A stretch of DNA of 64,000 bases from Venturia oleaginea (Eukaryota > Ascomycota > Dothideomycetes > Venturiales > Venturiaceae), in assembly GCA_013176395.1 (NCBI GenBank), contig JABMLP010000013.1, forward strand, positions 1 to 64,000, given 5' to 3'. The notes below the pieces were generated by a model. It had not been told where the DNA came from and searched no databases. It saw nothing but the letters and a program-made list of their open reading frames with translations. The translations under genes were made by a program, and so were the position numbers. Positions 32,047-43,363 of the stretch are shown here, piece after piece. Each line of letters begins with the position of its first letter. Within the stretch, counting starts at the first letter, position 1.

Positions 32047-32772
32047 TTGACCGGAAATGAGGAGGTCGTACATATAGAAATGCTGTCCTGCAGCAACATC
32101 TCTATCATTGAACGGCAATGCAGCAGCGAAGAGCTGGTAGAAATCTCGTGGAACGCAAAACTCAAGATCTTAAGGCTGTCGAGGTTCGTTGCTATTTCGT
32201 TGCCGTCTCATCATACCTGTTTACACTTTTTCCTTTCCTTTGCAATATGTTGCGACAGCGTAATTTTAGATTCGATTGTGGAAGATTCGGCCATGCATAA
32301 TCCTTTGCACAACGAACATGCATTCGCCAGACTTTGCCAGCTTGACATTCCTGGATCTCGACTCATCTACACAGAGACGGCTCAGCGTACTACCATCATA
32401 ACCAGTGTCTATTCCGGGCTCCAGATTGCACACAGATTCAGTCGACCCAAGGACATGAAGTTCGTGAGCGACGATAAATTCATCGGATGCAGTAAGCCCG
32501 CATGCTATTTCTGCTCTGCATGGCTTTCTGGGCATAAGAAAGACTATGGCTCACCCGGAACGCATCAGAAGGTCATCACGGGCTATCGAGGCCCAGATAA
32601 TGACCTGAATGAAGCACAGGCTCAGGTATTGGTGGACCTGTACGCGAAAATTGCTCGAAGAATTGGTCGGGATATCTTTCAGTTTCTGCAAGAAAACCAT
32701 CGGCTCAGGAGACATTATATGCCAACAGAAGCCCAAGTCAGACCTCGCTGGCCAACAGCCGAGGAAAAATAA
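32047..32772 (+). pseudogene. OTT_1508-type fungal deaminase-like fragment
   Basis: The C-terminal block reads KFIGCSKPACYFC followed by GSPGTHQKVITGY, which resembles the Cys-pair and following region of the OTT_1508-like deaminase family common in ascomycetes. An HIE (usually HAE) at VHIEMLSC near the start would supply the zinc-binding His and the proton-shuttling Glu. Between them, residues ~45-110 look intronic (pyrimidine-rich). The start abuts the Tc1/mariner end, so the N-terminal part is missing. Family members are described by sequence as possible nucleic-acid or nucleotide deaminases; function here is unknown. Assignment rests on motifs only. Confidence 0.55.
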
Positions 32773-33192
32773 CCGGCTGAGATTTGGGGTGATTGGTGGC
32801 ATTCGGGCTTGAATCCCTTAGCATCCGCGCACAAGGTGGACGTGCTCGCAGTAGCAACTGCATGGTCTCATGTTCGCGCAACCATACCGGAACGGAGCGA
32901 GATGTGTTGATTGATTGATTGATTTTATCCTACTCGGTTGCAGCCGCTTAATCACGCAGCTATGCCCGGTTAGGGGGACTTCATCAGACAGCCGACACGT
33001 GATATGATCTACCACGTCCCACTTCGCCCTGCTTACCAAAACAAGACCAGCTATCCCCTCGATCCCCCCTCTTTTCCCTCAACCACTATTTCCAAATGCC
33101 CAATGGCTCTTGTAAATTTCGGTTGTTCTACCAGTACATCTGTGTTATCTAGATTCCGAGAGGCAATGCCTCATGTTTCGCTTTCCGTTTAC

Positions 33193-36100
33193 CTACAGTC
33201 TACCCTCAATGCTCAGCGTCGTCTGCGCGTTTTCGATCCCACTATGCCCAAGGATCCGCGTCTGTTCCATAAATCTGATAGCTTTGGTGGCTAACTTATG
33301 CGTAGTCAAGATATTCCGGAGGTTGTTTCGTCCTGGGAAGCGGCCTAACTCGTCTCTCTGGATGTCCCGGAACTTGCGGCATTCCAGGAGGATATGGGCT
33401 ACGGTCTGCATCCCTTCACGGCAGTCACACCTAGAATCTGGGATACCTTGAACACGTCGGCTGAAGAGGAAGGCCTTGAGCCCTATCTTTTCAGTTCTCA
33501 TCTGTACGAGGATCGCACTTTCTCGTTTGCTCCGGTCTTGATGGAGCTGGAGCACCCTTTTAGTAGGTTCAGGTGTGTATCTCCTCGTGGCTTTCCCCTT
33601 TGTCTCGGATTTCCAGCTAGTCAACCATTGTCTATTCACTACCTTCCAGCACCACGTCTTGAGTGTCGTTCTTAGCGGGTACAGTTCCGGTCGCATATCA
33701 GCTCTTGGTGCTTTCTCTCCGTCTTCTCTCCATCCAGTGGCCTCCCTGGCGGCTTGGTCAGCGGCCTCGTTCCCGTCAATTCCCTGGTGGGCAGGGATCC
33801 ATCGGATGTTCACGATAGCTCCGCACTCGTGAAGTTGTGTGATCCGTTGTACAACCCGCTTGACAATGTATGCTCCTGATCGGCCTTCCGGCCTTGTCAG
33901 CGAGCGTATCGCTGCCTGGTTGTCGGTGAAGATATTGATGTCTCTCCGTTCGTTTCCTGCCTCGATGTCTGTTTGAACCATATGCAGCGCTAGATTTATT
34001 CCTTGAAGTTCAGCTGCGTACACCGTGGAGGTCGTCTCAGGGCCCATATACGTGCTTCTTATCTGTCTTTTCAGCGGCCATACTGCTGCAGCGCCTGTAT
34101 GTCCGTCTATGCTACTCCCATCTGTATAGATGCAAATATTACCCTCGAATCTAGTGACGGAGTCGTGTTCAAAGTGTGCCGCTTCACCGCTTGGTGCGAT
34201 ATGTGTCTTTGGGCCTTGCCACCATGGTGCTGCTACGAACGGCGGGATTATCTCTCGCTTGTCGAGATTCGCTGCTCCTTTCTCTTCGGCATCTCGATAT
34301 ATGTTGTATAAAAGGCTATCGTAGCTTGCTCGTTGTCTTGACCTTGGTTCTCCGAATTGAGTATCTAGCAGTTTAGTGAGGTCTTGGCACGTGAGTATCT
34401 AGCAGTTTAGTGAGGTCTTGGCACGTGAGTATACGGCTGAGGGTTTCGGTGTTGTGTTTCCAGATCTGTTGTTCGACTGGGAGCAGGTAGGTCTCAATGT
34501 CGAGGGCGACTCTGGATGTCGCTTTGAACGCTCCACAGATAATTCGTGCTGCACGTGCTTGGATTGACTGAAGTGTATCGAGCGTTTTTCTCGTGTATGG
34601 TTTTCCCCTCATTCCTGAATTCGACCAGATTGAGCACGCGTACATCATCTGAGGGACTACTACTCCGCGGTAGATTTTTCGCATATCTAGCAGACTGACG
34701 CCCCATGTTGAGCTACCCAGAGAGCACAGTGCGTTCACTGTTTTCGTAGTTTTCCGCTTGATTTCTTCGATGTGTTCCTTCCATTGGAGTTTGCTGTCTA
34801 GCGTCACGCCTAGATATTTGCACGTTGTCTTAGGCGCAATGCATCCCCATGCCGTCTGAACGGGCTGTTATGTGTTTATACGGGTGCGTCTTCTTGTGAA
34901 GTGTGTCAGTTGGAACTTTTCTGGGGCGAATTTTGATGCATGTGTCTTTGCCCAACAGTTTGCCTTTTCTAGCGCGTTTTCGAGTTTCTTGCACGTTTCC
35001 TCTGTTGTGTTGCCCCATGTAAGTATGGCTGCGTCATCGATATAGCCTGTAGCTGCAGTATCGTCGCCTGAGTCGCATTGCTCAATAAGGTCAGAGTTGT
35101 AGAATATGTATAAGATGGGGGATAGGGGCGATCCCTGTGGTACCCCAGTCTCGACCGTGTACTCGTCAGATTCGTAGCCATCGATGACAATTCGCGTGCG
35201 TCTATCGCTCAGGAAGCTAGCAATCCATCGTACTGTTCTCTCATCAACTTTTCTTTTCCGAAGATTGTGTAGGAGTCTCTTGTGGGATACGTTATCGAAG
35301 GCGCCCGACACGTCAAGGAGCAGCAGGCTAGCGACTTGTCCTTTTCTGTCGTTCCAAGCGTTGTAGATTCTCTCGATTACAGCGTGTAGTGCGTGTTCCG
35401 TTGACCTTAACTTCCTGCCTCCCATGTGCATCCTTGGGATGACTTGGTGTGTTTCCACCAGGTAGCTAAGTCTCTTAGCGATTACTGCGTCTATGGCCTT
35501 GCCAATCGTATTCAGGAGCGCAATAGGTCGGTATGCCTTTGGAGTCGATTAGTCGTCCTTCCCTGGTTTGCGTAGCACTACCGTGGTCGAGCTTTGGAAA
35601 TGTGTCGGGTAGTGGCCCAGTTGTAGGCTCTGGTTCATGATTGTCGCCAGGTGTCCCACCAACATATAAGATGCCGTCTGCAAGGCCTTGTTTGGGATAC
35701 CATCCGGTCCCGGGGCCTTGAAGGGTGACGCTGCTTGTATTGCGTCCAGTACCTCCTTCTCAGTAACGTTTGGCATTGGTATACAATCATCATATCTTGC
35801 ATCCTGTAGATCGTCGAGGTCTGCTTCTGGCGGTGCCGGGAAGAAGGCGTCCCGAAGGAGGATCGTTTTTGCCGAGGGTGTAGTAGCCTGGTTGCCGGTC
35901 GTCGGACACTTGATAATTGGCGTCACACTTGGGGGCTGGCTTTCTTTATTGCGCGCCCACTTGGCTATTTTCCAGAGAGATTCAGTGGAGCTTGCTGCCA
36001 TTTCTACGCGGCCTCTGTGTGCTTGCCGGAGCGCCTTCTTGATCGTCCGTGTCTTGTGGTTCCTCGCCTCGCGGTAGTTTTCCCATGTCTCCTCCGTGTG

Positions 36101-37045
36101 TCTTCTCTCGTGTATGCGCCTTAGGCGTTTTGTGTCTGCCAATGCTCTCGAGCATGTTCCGTCCCATCCCTCTTTCGCCTTGGTGCATGGTCTTGTGAGG
36201 GGAATTGTCTTCGCTGCTGCATCTTTGATCGCTTTGACTAACTCCATCGTGTACATGTCTAGCGCTGCTTTCGTCCTTGGTCTCCTTCGTGCCGGTAAGG
36301 TGTCTCTGAGCGTCCCGCAGAACTCCTTGCAGTCTAGGAGTTTCCAGTTGCATCTTGGCCTGATTTCCGTGGAGCGCGTCCGGAGATCCAGTATGATGCT
36401 GATGGGGAGGTGGTCTGAGTCGTGGTCTAGCTCTTTGTGTACTCTGCTACTGATGGTCCTGTCAATCAAGCCTAATGTCATCCAGCACATATCAATCGTC
36501 GTCCTGCTGCTGCCTTCTTCGTACGTTACCGTTCCGGGCTGTAGCATGCTTGACATATCAAATCTCTCCATAATTTCGATAAGTTCTTCCGCTTCTCGGT
36601 CTTCGTGTACGACCTGCGCTCCGCCCCACATTCTAAGGTGTAAGTTCAAGTCGCCTAATACCATCTGTTCTTTCAGCGCGTGTTCCTCCAATCGAGCTCT
36701 TAGGGTCGGCAGTGAGCTGATGCGGTTTGGCATGTTTTGGACCGTATTGTAGACGTTGTGTATTACCAGCTCGTTTTCTGTTTGATCGCCATTGCTGATA
36801 CTGATTCTCAATGAGCAGACGTCTCTTGTGTGCTGTTCGAATTGCAGGCTGCCGTGGTCTAGCCTTTTGTTGACAAAGAAACACACCCTTGCTGGGCCAT
36901 CCTCCTCGTTCGTTGTCGGATAGTATAAGTGGAATATATTCTTCGCTGGGTGGTGTGTTGTCGACATGAAGGGGTTGCGCCACGGTTCTTGGATAGCAAT
37001 AATATCGTATTCTGCTACTCTTGGATCACGGAGTAGAGTTGCCAT
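33193..37045 (-). pseudogene. LINE1 ORF2: endonuclease, reverse transcriptase, RNase H
   Basis: Domains from the 5' side: APE-type endonuclease (AIQEPWRNP, MVLGDLNLHL, HDSDHLPI); RT (FKAPGPDGIP, LLLLDVSGAFDNVSH, TGVPQGSPLSP, active site GYIDDAAIL near 35040); RNase H (YTDGSS-type start, IFTDNQAAI, WIPAHQGIDGNEAAD) and a CxC..H..C tail. Three lesions: a TAA at 35549, a TAA at 34868 and a 34-bp tandem duplication (34359-34426) that shifts the frame before RNase H. The open frame extends upstream of 37045 (WDQLNILQYNVRKSKD) and overlaps the ORF1 stop in another frame, suggesting coupled translation in the intact parent. Confidence 0.93.
34359..34426. repeat. 34-bp tandem duplication in LINE1 ORF2
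   Basis: GAGTATCTAGCAGTTTAGTG starts at 34359 and again at 34393; both units are identical. Because 34 is not a multiple of 3, it shifts the frame between the RT thumb and RNase H. Confidence 0.93.
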
Positions 37046-37086
37046 AACCGTATCCTTTGATTTGCGTACGTTGTACTGTAGTATAT

Positions 37087-37875
37087 TTAGTTGGTCCCAA
37101 TACGTGGGGTCCAGTCCTCCGTGAATTGTCTGAGAAGCTGCATTTCACTATTTGTCGCCGTTCTGATGCTCAGATCTCCGCTTTTGAGCTGGTTAGCAGA
37201 CATGATCTTTAGATTGGCTATATGTTCGTTTTGACTTTGGGAAATGGCTCGGTCAACGTGGGCTTTTAAATTGCGTGGATTCATTGCGCGCAGGCTCTGG
37301 ATCGTTTGTGCGTTCCTAATGTTTACGATAATCTCACGTCGGACCGTCGCGGGAGTCTTGACACTTTGGGTTTGTATGCTATGTGTGCTTGTAGCTAATC
37401 CTCCTCGGGTAGCGGCAGCAGCATAGCTCATTGGCATGCCTATTTGGAATTGTGTCCCTTTGTTCTTGATATCACTCGCTATTCCTGCAACGGTCTTGCT
37501 CACCTCTGTTGCCTCTTTCGCTGCCGTTTTCGCTTCCTCACCAATAGTGATGTTCTTCTGTGTGTCTGTTCTCAGAGCTTCAAGTTCTCCCTTTATCCCA
37601 GCTATTTCCTTCGCCGTTTCCTTTGTGTCTTGAGCCATCTCAGTGTGTATAATGCGTAGTTGATCGTGGACGGTTGTCATATCGGGGGTCCTTTGGGCCT
37701 TTGCAATCAAGGGCAGCATCGTCGTGATAATTGCCTTTACTTGGTCTGGGGGTACAGGTAGAGCCTGTCCGCTTTCGAGGTAGAGTAATGCGTTTCGAAG
37801 GTGCCTTGTGAGTTGTGTAGCGTGCTCATGAAGTCCGGTCGGCCAGACCACCTCCTGAGGCCACGGTATTGTCAT
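37087..37875 (-). CDS. LINE1 ORF1 protein
   Basis: 262 residues from ATG 37875 with no internal stop. The central part (about residues 75-140) is rich in Lys, Glu and Ala with heptad-like spacing (KETAKEIAGIKGELEALR), a probable coiled coil, followed by a basic region (VRREIIVNIRNAQTIQSL) and a C-terminal domain compatible with an RNA-binding fold. No CCHC knuckles, unlike ORF1 of LINE2. In LINEs ORF1 binds and chaperones the element RNA. Confidence 0.85.
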   Translation of the reverse strand: MTIPWPQEVVWPTGLHEHATQLTRHLRNALLYLESGQALPVPPDQVKAIITTMLPLIAKAQRTPDMTTVHDQLRIIHTEMAQDTKETAKEIAGIKGELEALRTDTQKNITIGEEAKTAAKEATEVSKTVAGIASDIKNKGTQFQIGMPMSYAAAATRGGLATSTHSIQTQSVKTPATVRREIIVNIRNAQTIQSLRAMNPRNLKAHVDRAISQSQNEHIANLKIMSANQLKSGDLSIRTATNSEMQLLRQFTEDWTPRIGTN

Positions 37876-38038
37876 CTCTCGTTTCTACGCGCTGGGCGAC
37901 GCGTCGAGCCTAGAACAACCTGAGCCCTCTTGAGGCGATGTGTATTTGCGTTATAATTATTCAGTTTCAAAGATCTCAGTTCTCGCTGTTGTGGTGTTTT
38001 TCGGCCTGTGCACCAAGGGACTCCGGAGCGAGATCTGT

Positions 38039-38546
38039 CGGAGACGCGATAACTTAGTGTGCCACGGAGTATGAGCACGTGACTTTGGATCTAGCCTTTT
38101 TGAGAAGGTCTCTGTGTCTATGCGACCTCATCTTCATTCCGACCTCCATCATACATCCACTCTGGTGCGCAAGCGTCCACTTCCATTTACATCCCACCAT
38201 GTTCTTGATGCTTGTACTGTCATTGCCATGGTACGCTAAGAAAGCCTCATTGTAGCCATGATTCTCGTAGGAGCAGCCATCCGCAAAACCCCTGATACCT
38301 CCGCCACAGCTCTCAATCTCCATCGGTTTTTCATCCGGTCAGCCCGTGTTCGGGTATCTCTGCCAATACAAGGTGATCTTAGTGCTAGCTTCGCATTGCT
38401 TGCTTCCTGTAGCCAAGTATACACAATGGACGGAAATAACTGGGGTCATCAGCGAGATAACAAAAATGGTTACGCAAGTAGCTTCACTATTCTCATAGCC
38501 ATGCGTTACACATCAGAGGCGGCAAGGACATAGCCGTGGGTGCGGT
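38039..38546. other. Spacer between LINE1 and the MITE
   Basis: Overlapping short frames on both strands, none recognised (minus 38054-38323; plus 38258-38533). The stretch may hold a degraded gene but I cannot identify one. Confidence 0.4.
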
Positions 38547-38686
38547 CATTTCAAACCGTAATCCTTTTGGAGTTTATCTCAGCCGTAAATTAAACGCAAA
38601 TTTACGGTTTGCATGAACCAACAACCACAAAGTTGTGGTTGATTCACGGTTGCACGCAAACTCTACAAGGATTACGGTTCAAAATG
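38547..38686. mobile_element. Foldback MITE in the NUP promoter region
   Basis: The outer arms 38547-38575 (CATTTCAAACCGTAATCC) and 38658-38686 (reverse complement CATTTTGAACCGTAATCC) are 29-bp imperfect inverted repeats. An inner perfect hairpin CAACCACAAAGTTGTGGTTG lies at ~38624-38643. At 140 bp and without coding capacity it is a MITE-like element, ending ~100 bp before the NUP start codon. Confidence 0.75.
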
Positions 38687-38787
38687 CCCTCAGCTCCCAG
38701 CTATGTAGGAGTTGGCCGAAGGACGGCTGGTATAAATGAGCACGCAACACTCCCCATTCTGCAGTGGTTGCACTCCCTATCTTCAAG

Positions 38788-40152
38788 ATGAAATCCCTCT
38801 GGCTCTTTTCTTTGTTCTCTTTTGCTGTGGACCTCGCGGCGAGTACAGCTACTCCAGCAATTCGTGGAGGGATCAGGAGACGTGGAGTTGTCGGACCAAA
38901 GTCTATTCGTCGACAAAACACCCCAACATGTTCGTCCATTGTCACAACCAAGTTCTTCATCATTAGTATGGTAAGCGGATCGACTAGAGATTGAGCAGAA
39001 AGAAGCATACATACTTACTCCCTGCCAGTTCACATCTGAGGCGGATATTTGGTACGCAGACACAGATCTTAACCTATACGCCAACAACATCACTATTTCG
39101 GGCTTCTCACCCATTTTCCCGGATGCCCATTGCACCGAAAGCGGCGATGTGTGTCAGTTGACCACAGGAGAAGGAGGTGAGAATTTCTTCGTATGATTTG
39201 CAGAACGAGCGCTAATAACTACAAGAAATCAATGCTGCAACAACCCTTAGCGCATTGTGGACTTCTGGATGTTTCAATCTCAGTTCGACATATTTCATGG
39301 TCGCCGGAGTCTCCGGAGGAAATCCTCATTATGTAACGACTGGTTCTGTGACATTCTCCAAGTACGCGGTACAATTAGATCTGCAATATGAATTTGATCA
39401 GTAAGTGCCTCCTTCGATCCTCGAAACACTTCCTCTAAACATTTTGGCCTAGCTCCCAAACCCCTGCCAACGCTTCTTCTGGTTACTATCCCCAGGATGC
39501 CAATTACCCTGATGAGTACTCTGCGCGAGACTATCCAGGAGAGATCTATGGCACCGAGGCATTCAAACTCAACGAGAACCTTCGCAATCGTGCTTACTCC
39601 ATTGCATCTTTGGCCAGCCTTAACGATACTGCCGCTGCCGCAACTTATCGCGCCAAGTACACGAGATCTCCAGGCAACAAACCACCAAGTGTGGTCAAAT
39701 GCGATTCTGGAACAAGCGATAACTACTGGTCTGGATCTGTTCTTGCCGATGCTTTCACCAAATATACTCTACTCCTCACCAACGGATCCGGGATCTACTG
39801 CGGCACCCAGCAAGAAGATAACGCTACCCTTGAAGCTCTTCTCCGTGGTGCTTTAGCTAGGAAACTCGACTTTGCAAGAATCATCATCATGAGAACTATT
39901 AGCGACTTCGACCGCGTGCCTCCAGACGAGACCGAAACTTTTCACTTGCTCGAAGCTAAACAGGAGGGATTCGAGCCCAGCATCAAAAATATTTACATTG
40001 CCGGTATTGAAATTGTAAATGATGTCCTGAAGTATTGGGACGCCACATACGCGGGAGGTATCAAGCCTAGGAATTACGTTGGCGATTTGTGGAACAGCTT
40101 GAGTAGCGAAGTTGTGCCAGATATCGGAACAGAGGCGATATATATCAACTAA
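38788..40152 (+). CDS. Purine nucleoside permease (NUP family), secreted/membrane-associated
   Basis: Belongs to the fungal NUP family (purine nucleoside permease), linked to nucleoside uptake in Candida and structurally related to nucleoside phosphorylases. ATG 38788 starts a signal peptide (MKSLWLFSLFSFAVDLAAST). Four exons, 38788-38970, 39029-39176, 39226-39400 and 39453-40152, are joined in phase by GT..AG introns of 58, 49 and 52 bp. Family landmarks: KFFIISMFTSEADIW, GFSPIFPDAHC, CQLTTGEG-EINAATT, FMVAGVSGGNP, IYGTEAFKLNENLRN, and CDSGTSDNYWSG. The frame is complete to the TAA at 40150-40152. The best-preserved accessory gene in the window. A MITE sits just upstream. Confidence 0.9.
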
Positions 40153-40601
40153 ATGCAGCCCTCGAAAGCTGCATCTCGACTATTCTAGCTGATGCCTATC
40201 TTCATTTCGCCGATGGATCAACACGTGATATCAATGCATGAGTCGTGGCAATAGTTGGCTGAGGGTGCGTTATCTCGTGCCTTCCCGGTGTACGGGGTAT
40301 TGAAGGCACGGAATTAAGTCATTGCGGTTCGATCGCTTCTCACGCAGCCTCATCTTTACCCAACCTTGCTATCCAACACGAAAATGGCCTGCTCTGGTGG
40401 TTACAGTGACGGTACGTATCAAGGATCCGGTTCCGCATGCAACGACAGACGCTCTCATTCAGCAGCTGCCATGCTACCAAAGTTCATTCAGCTTCGTGCC
40501 TCGATTATGGCAACATCGTTGCAACAGTATACTGAGGTTTCCACCAGTACACAGACAAGGCTGCAGAGCGTGAATCTTCAAAGCGAGCATTTACCACTCT
40601 T
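40153..40601. other. NUP downstream region
   Basis: No recognised gene. Short plus-strand frames (40322-40629) run into the LTR-E copy and carry no domain. Confidence 0.45.
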
Positions 40602-40792
40602 TGTTGAACAGTGGCATGCCAGTCCTTGATACCTCAGGCATAGTGCACGTGATAGATGCCACGGTGTACTCAACCTCCTTAGTCAATACAGTCAAGTCAC
40701 AGGGTGACACTCGTTCTGTTCATCGGCTCCTATCGTTAAGTTCGTGTTGAATCTACTTCCGAATAACTCTGTTTTGCTCGTTCAGCGTAACA
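40602..40792 (-). mobile_element. Solo LTR, family LTR-E copy 2, TSD CTCTT
   Basis: Reverse-complement copy of 4127-4357 without the 35-bp insert. The plus strand starts TGTTGAACAGTGGC and ends GCTCGTTCAGCGTAACA. Flanked by CTCTT at 40597-40601 and 40793-40797. Confidence 0.9.
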
Positions 40793-40912
40793 CTCTTGAT
40801 TAATATGAGAGGGACCAAAAAACCGCTCCACGCCGTTGAGTCGCCCAATATCATCCAGATAAAGTCATACGCACCACCATCGTAACCGCAAGGGCGCATC
40901 ACCCTACAAAAG

Positions 40913-42076
40913 ATGTCGAACAACCCGCAGGACAGCGGTGGTGGTGGTACCACGAGTGGACCGCCACCGTCGCAACTGCCGACCGGATCCATTAGAAGAG
41001 CAGAAGGACCTCAAGCCGGACAACCCTTGAGACCAGCAAAGGACATCCTAATTGAAGTTATAGGACACTTGAACGCCTCCAAAATGCCCCATTTTCGGTT
41101 CCTTGCCTCCCTCGTCCGCGATGCCTTGGACGCACTTGCACCCCCAGTAGCCCGGGAAAACTTTGCGGCTGGACCAAAATGCTTCTCGGCTGGACCACAA
41201 CTGGACCGAATTGAGCGAATGATCAAAGACCTCCATGGAAAGGGGCCATCGACGGAACGCCGCCTGTACTCCCATGTCGCGGCGGAGCCACCAAACTCCA
41301 AGATAGTCAGAGTCAACCTCAACGAAAGTGTTGAGCTCACAGAACAAGAAAGGAGAGATACCAACAAGATACTGGAAGCCTGCAGGAAGGATATGCCATC
41401 CGCGGTTGGAGTCCACGTCCTCAAGAGCGGAGCGGTGGATGTCCATTTCAGGACCACTACGGACAAGGACAGGTGCGCCCTCCAAGGAACCGAGGCGGCG
41501 ACCACACAAGTACGAAGAGACTACCTTCTAGAGGTGATAGGAGTACACCGTGGAGTAGGAGTGGCCCACGGAAGAAACGCGGACAACACCCAGGTTCTGA
41601 GCGACACTATCATGAGGACTCAGAGACTATGCCCAGGGCTGAAGATTCACTCAGTTGCATGGAAGGACAAGGCCAAGAGATACAAAAGAAGGGACGGGCC
41701 GGCCACGGTCTCCGAACGGGCAGCGCTCTTGCTTGGGTTCAGTACCACAGAGCATAGGGACATGATAATCCAGAAGGAGATTGTTATAAGAGGGAAGATT
41801 TATCAGGCCAGGCTCTACGATCATACAGCCTCGATCAAGCAGTGTTACAATTGCCAAGTCTGGGGACATGTCTCGGAGCATTGCACCTCAGCGGTCAAGT
41901 GCGGTAGATGCATGGGTGACCACGACACCAGGATATGCCTAGGGGCATTGAATGTCCACCGGTGTACAAACTGCAAGGGCGCACACCCCACGTGGGCTAG
42001 GAGACAGTGCAAGACTTTTGAAAGGTATTTTGGGCAAGTGCAAGCAAAGAGGGCGGCCAGCAGCAATCCTGGATGA
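40913..42076 (+). CDS. LINE2 ORF1 (Gag-like) with three zinc knuckles
   Basis: 387 residues with no internal stop. A Gly/Ser/Pro-rich N-terminus, a central region with an RRM-like stretch (SAVGVHVLKSGAVDVHFRTT), and three consecutive knuckles: CYNCQVWGHVSEHC, CGRCMGDHDTRIC and CTNCKGAHPTWARRQC. This pattern is typical of ORF1 of I/Tad1-type LINEs. The stop codon overlaps an ATG (42073) of a Pro-rich frame to 42447, possibly the displaced ORF1 tail. The LINE starts after 40797; its exact 5' end is not defined. Confidence 0.88.
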   Translation: MSNNPQDSGGGGTTSGPPPSQLPTGSIRRAEGPQAGQPLRPAKDILIEVIGHLNASKMPHFRFLASLVRDALDALAPPVARENFAAGPKCFSAGPQLDRIERMIKDLHGKGPSTERRLYSHVAAEPPNSKIVRVNLNESVELTEQERRDTNKILEACRKDMPSAVGVHVLKSGAVDVHFRTTTDKDRCALQGTEAATTQVRRDYLLEVIGVHRGVGVAHGRNADNTQVLSDTIMRTQRLCPGLKIHSVAWKDKAKRYKRRDGPATVSERAALLLGFSTTEHRDMIIQKEIVIRGKIYQARLYDHTASIKQCYNCQVWGHVSEHCTSAVKCGRCMGDHDTRICLGALNVHRCTNCKGAHPTWARRQCKTFERYFGQVQAKRAASSNPG

Positions 42077-42760
42077 TTAAGGACCGCGCCATCCAGGCAG
42101 CACCCGAGTACGAAAAGCAGTTCCCACATGGATCGAACAAGCGTAGGGCCCCTAACGGTCCCGGTGGACCAGTTGGGAGGCCGCCCGGATCCACAAACAG
42201 GCCCAAGGTAGTGCCGAGACCCCAGGTAGTGCCGAGACCCCAAGGGCAGGGGCACATCTTCGAGAAGGCTGGGTTCAGCACACCAACCACCAGAGGAAAC
42301 CGACTCTCTGTGGCACCCGAGTCCGCCTATGGAACGCCCATAGGAGAAAACCCAGACACCCCGACAAGGACAGAAGCGACCCGGTCAGGGAGCGGGGGCA
42401 GCGGAAGAGGAATTGATACCCGAGGTTTGGGGCTCTGCCGGCTATAGTGAGCAGCGGCACGCTACCGCCATCCAGTATGAAGCAGACAATGGATAGGGAA
42501 TTCACGGGGGTAGCCGTGAGTTTTGGCGATGTAGCGCCACCTATCACACCCCTTAACCCGATCTTACCCAGTGTCTAGTAGACCCAGGACCGAGATCGTG
42601 CAGTACAATTGTTGTAACGCTAACTACAACAAAGCTAGGTCTTTGATCGACCGCTTTCACCCAAAGATACAGAAAGTTATAGTGCTGCAGGAACCACTGG
42701 AGAGGAGAGGCACCACGTACTGCCCCTCGGGGTACACGTTGGCGTTTGAACCAAGGGGAA

Positions 42761-42892
42761 TGTCACGGCAGCGATAGGATGTATAGAATGAACTAGGGTT
42801 CTAAGAACTGAATGTGATAATAATGTGGCTAATCCGATACGCCCGAGCCATGAAGTAACGTGACAGCAAAGGAGCCATGCCGTGCCGTCACA
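42761..42892 (+). mobile_element. LTR-B copy 2 in LINE2, TSD GGGAA/GGGAG
   Basis: 132 bp from TGTCACGGCAGCGATAGG to CATGCCGTGCCGTCACA. Flanks are GGGAA (42756-42760) and GGGAG (42893-42897). Removing it with one flank restores the endonuclease frame (FEPRGERVRATKVAF), which confirms the boundaries. Confidence 0.88.
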
Positions 42893-43128
42893 GGGAGAGA
42901 GGGTGAGGGCGACGAAGGTGGCTTTTTTCATTAGCAAGGAGATCGAGCCCGAACATGGGCGGTCCGCTACTATGGCCCATGGGTCGCGGCGCTCGACATC
43001 AAGCTCGACGGCTGGCCCGTTACACTTATCAATGTTTACAATCCTATCACGAACGAAGTACGAATGACCACATGGCCACAAATACGGACAGCGATAGGGG
43101 AGGCGAAGGAGAACTACATGGTCCTAGG

Positions 43129-43363
43129 TGTTGAAACATCTTGAGATGGGAATGTCTTGGCATCATATGAAGTTCATATACTCCACACTGAGGATCTGCG
43201 ATAACCTCATACATTCACTTCTAGAAGTTTCTACAGTTATGTGTATATAGTCAGGCTTTATGCCATCACTTAGGACAGTGAGCCATTCAATCTTTTTGAT
43301 CCCTCTGCAAGCTGTTTCTCAAGTGTCCAATGAATACTTGGCCTGCACCATCTTATTTCATCA
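43129..43363 (+). mobile_element. Solo LTR-C in LINE2, TSD CTAGG
   Basis: 235 bp from TGTTGAAACATCTTGAG to CATCTTATTTCATCA, flanked by CTAGG (43124-43128 and 43364-43368). Removing it with one CTAGG restores MVLGDMNATH, the catalytic motif of the endonuclease. Fragments of the same family lie at 17650-17786 and 21777-21855. Confidence 0.93.

Larger units (their letters stand above)
32908..38023 (-). mobile_element. LINE1, full-length Tad1/I-type non-LTR retrotransposon, 15-bp TSD
   Basis: A 5116-bp insertion flanked by CGGAGCGAGATGTGT (32893-32907) and CGGAGCGAGATCTGT (38024-38038), one mismatch. On the minus strand it has a 5' leader (with CGAAAAACACCACAACAGCG), ORF1, ORF2 (endonuclease, RT, RNase H), a ~280-bp 3' UTR and a (CAAT)n tail instead of poly(A). 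The 3' region and the extreme 5' motif are shared with element X, so this is the likely source of X mobility. ORF2 is broken here. Confidence 0.93.
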
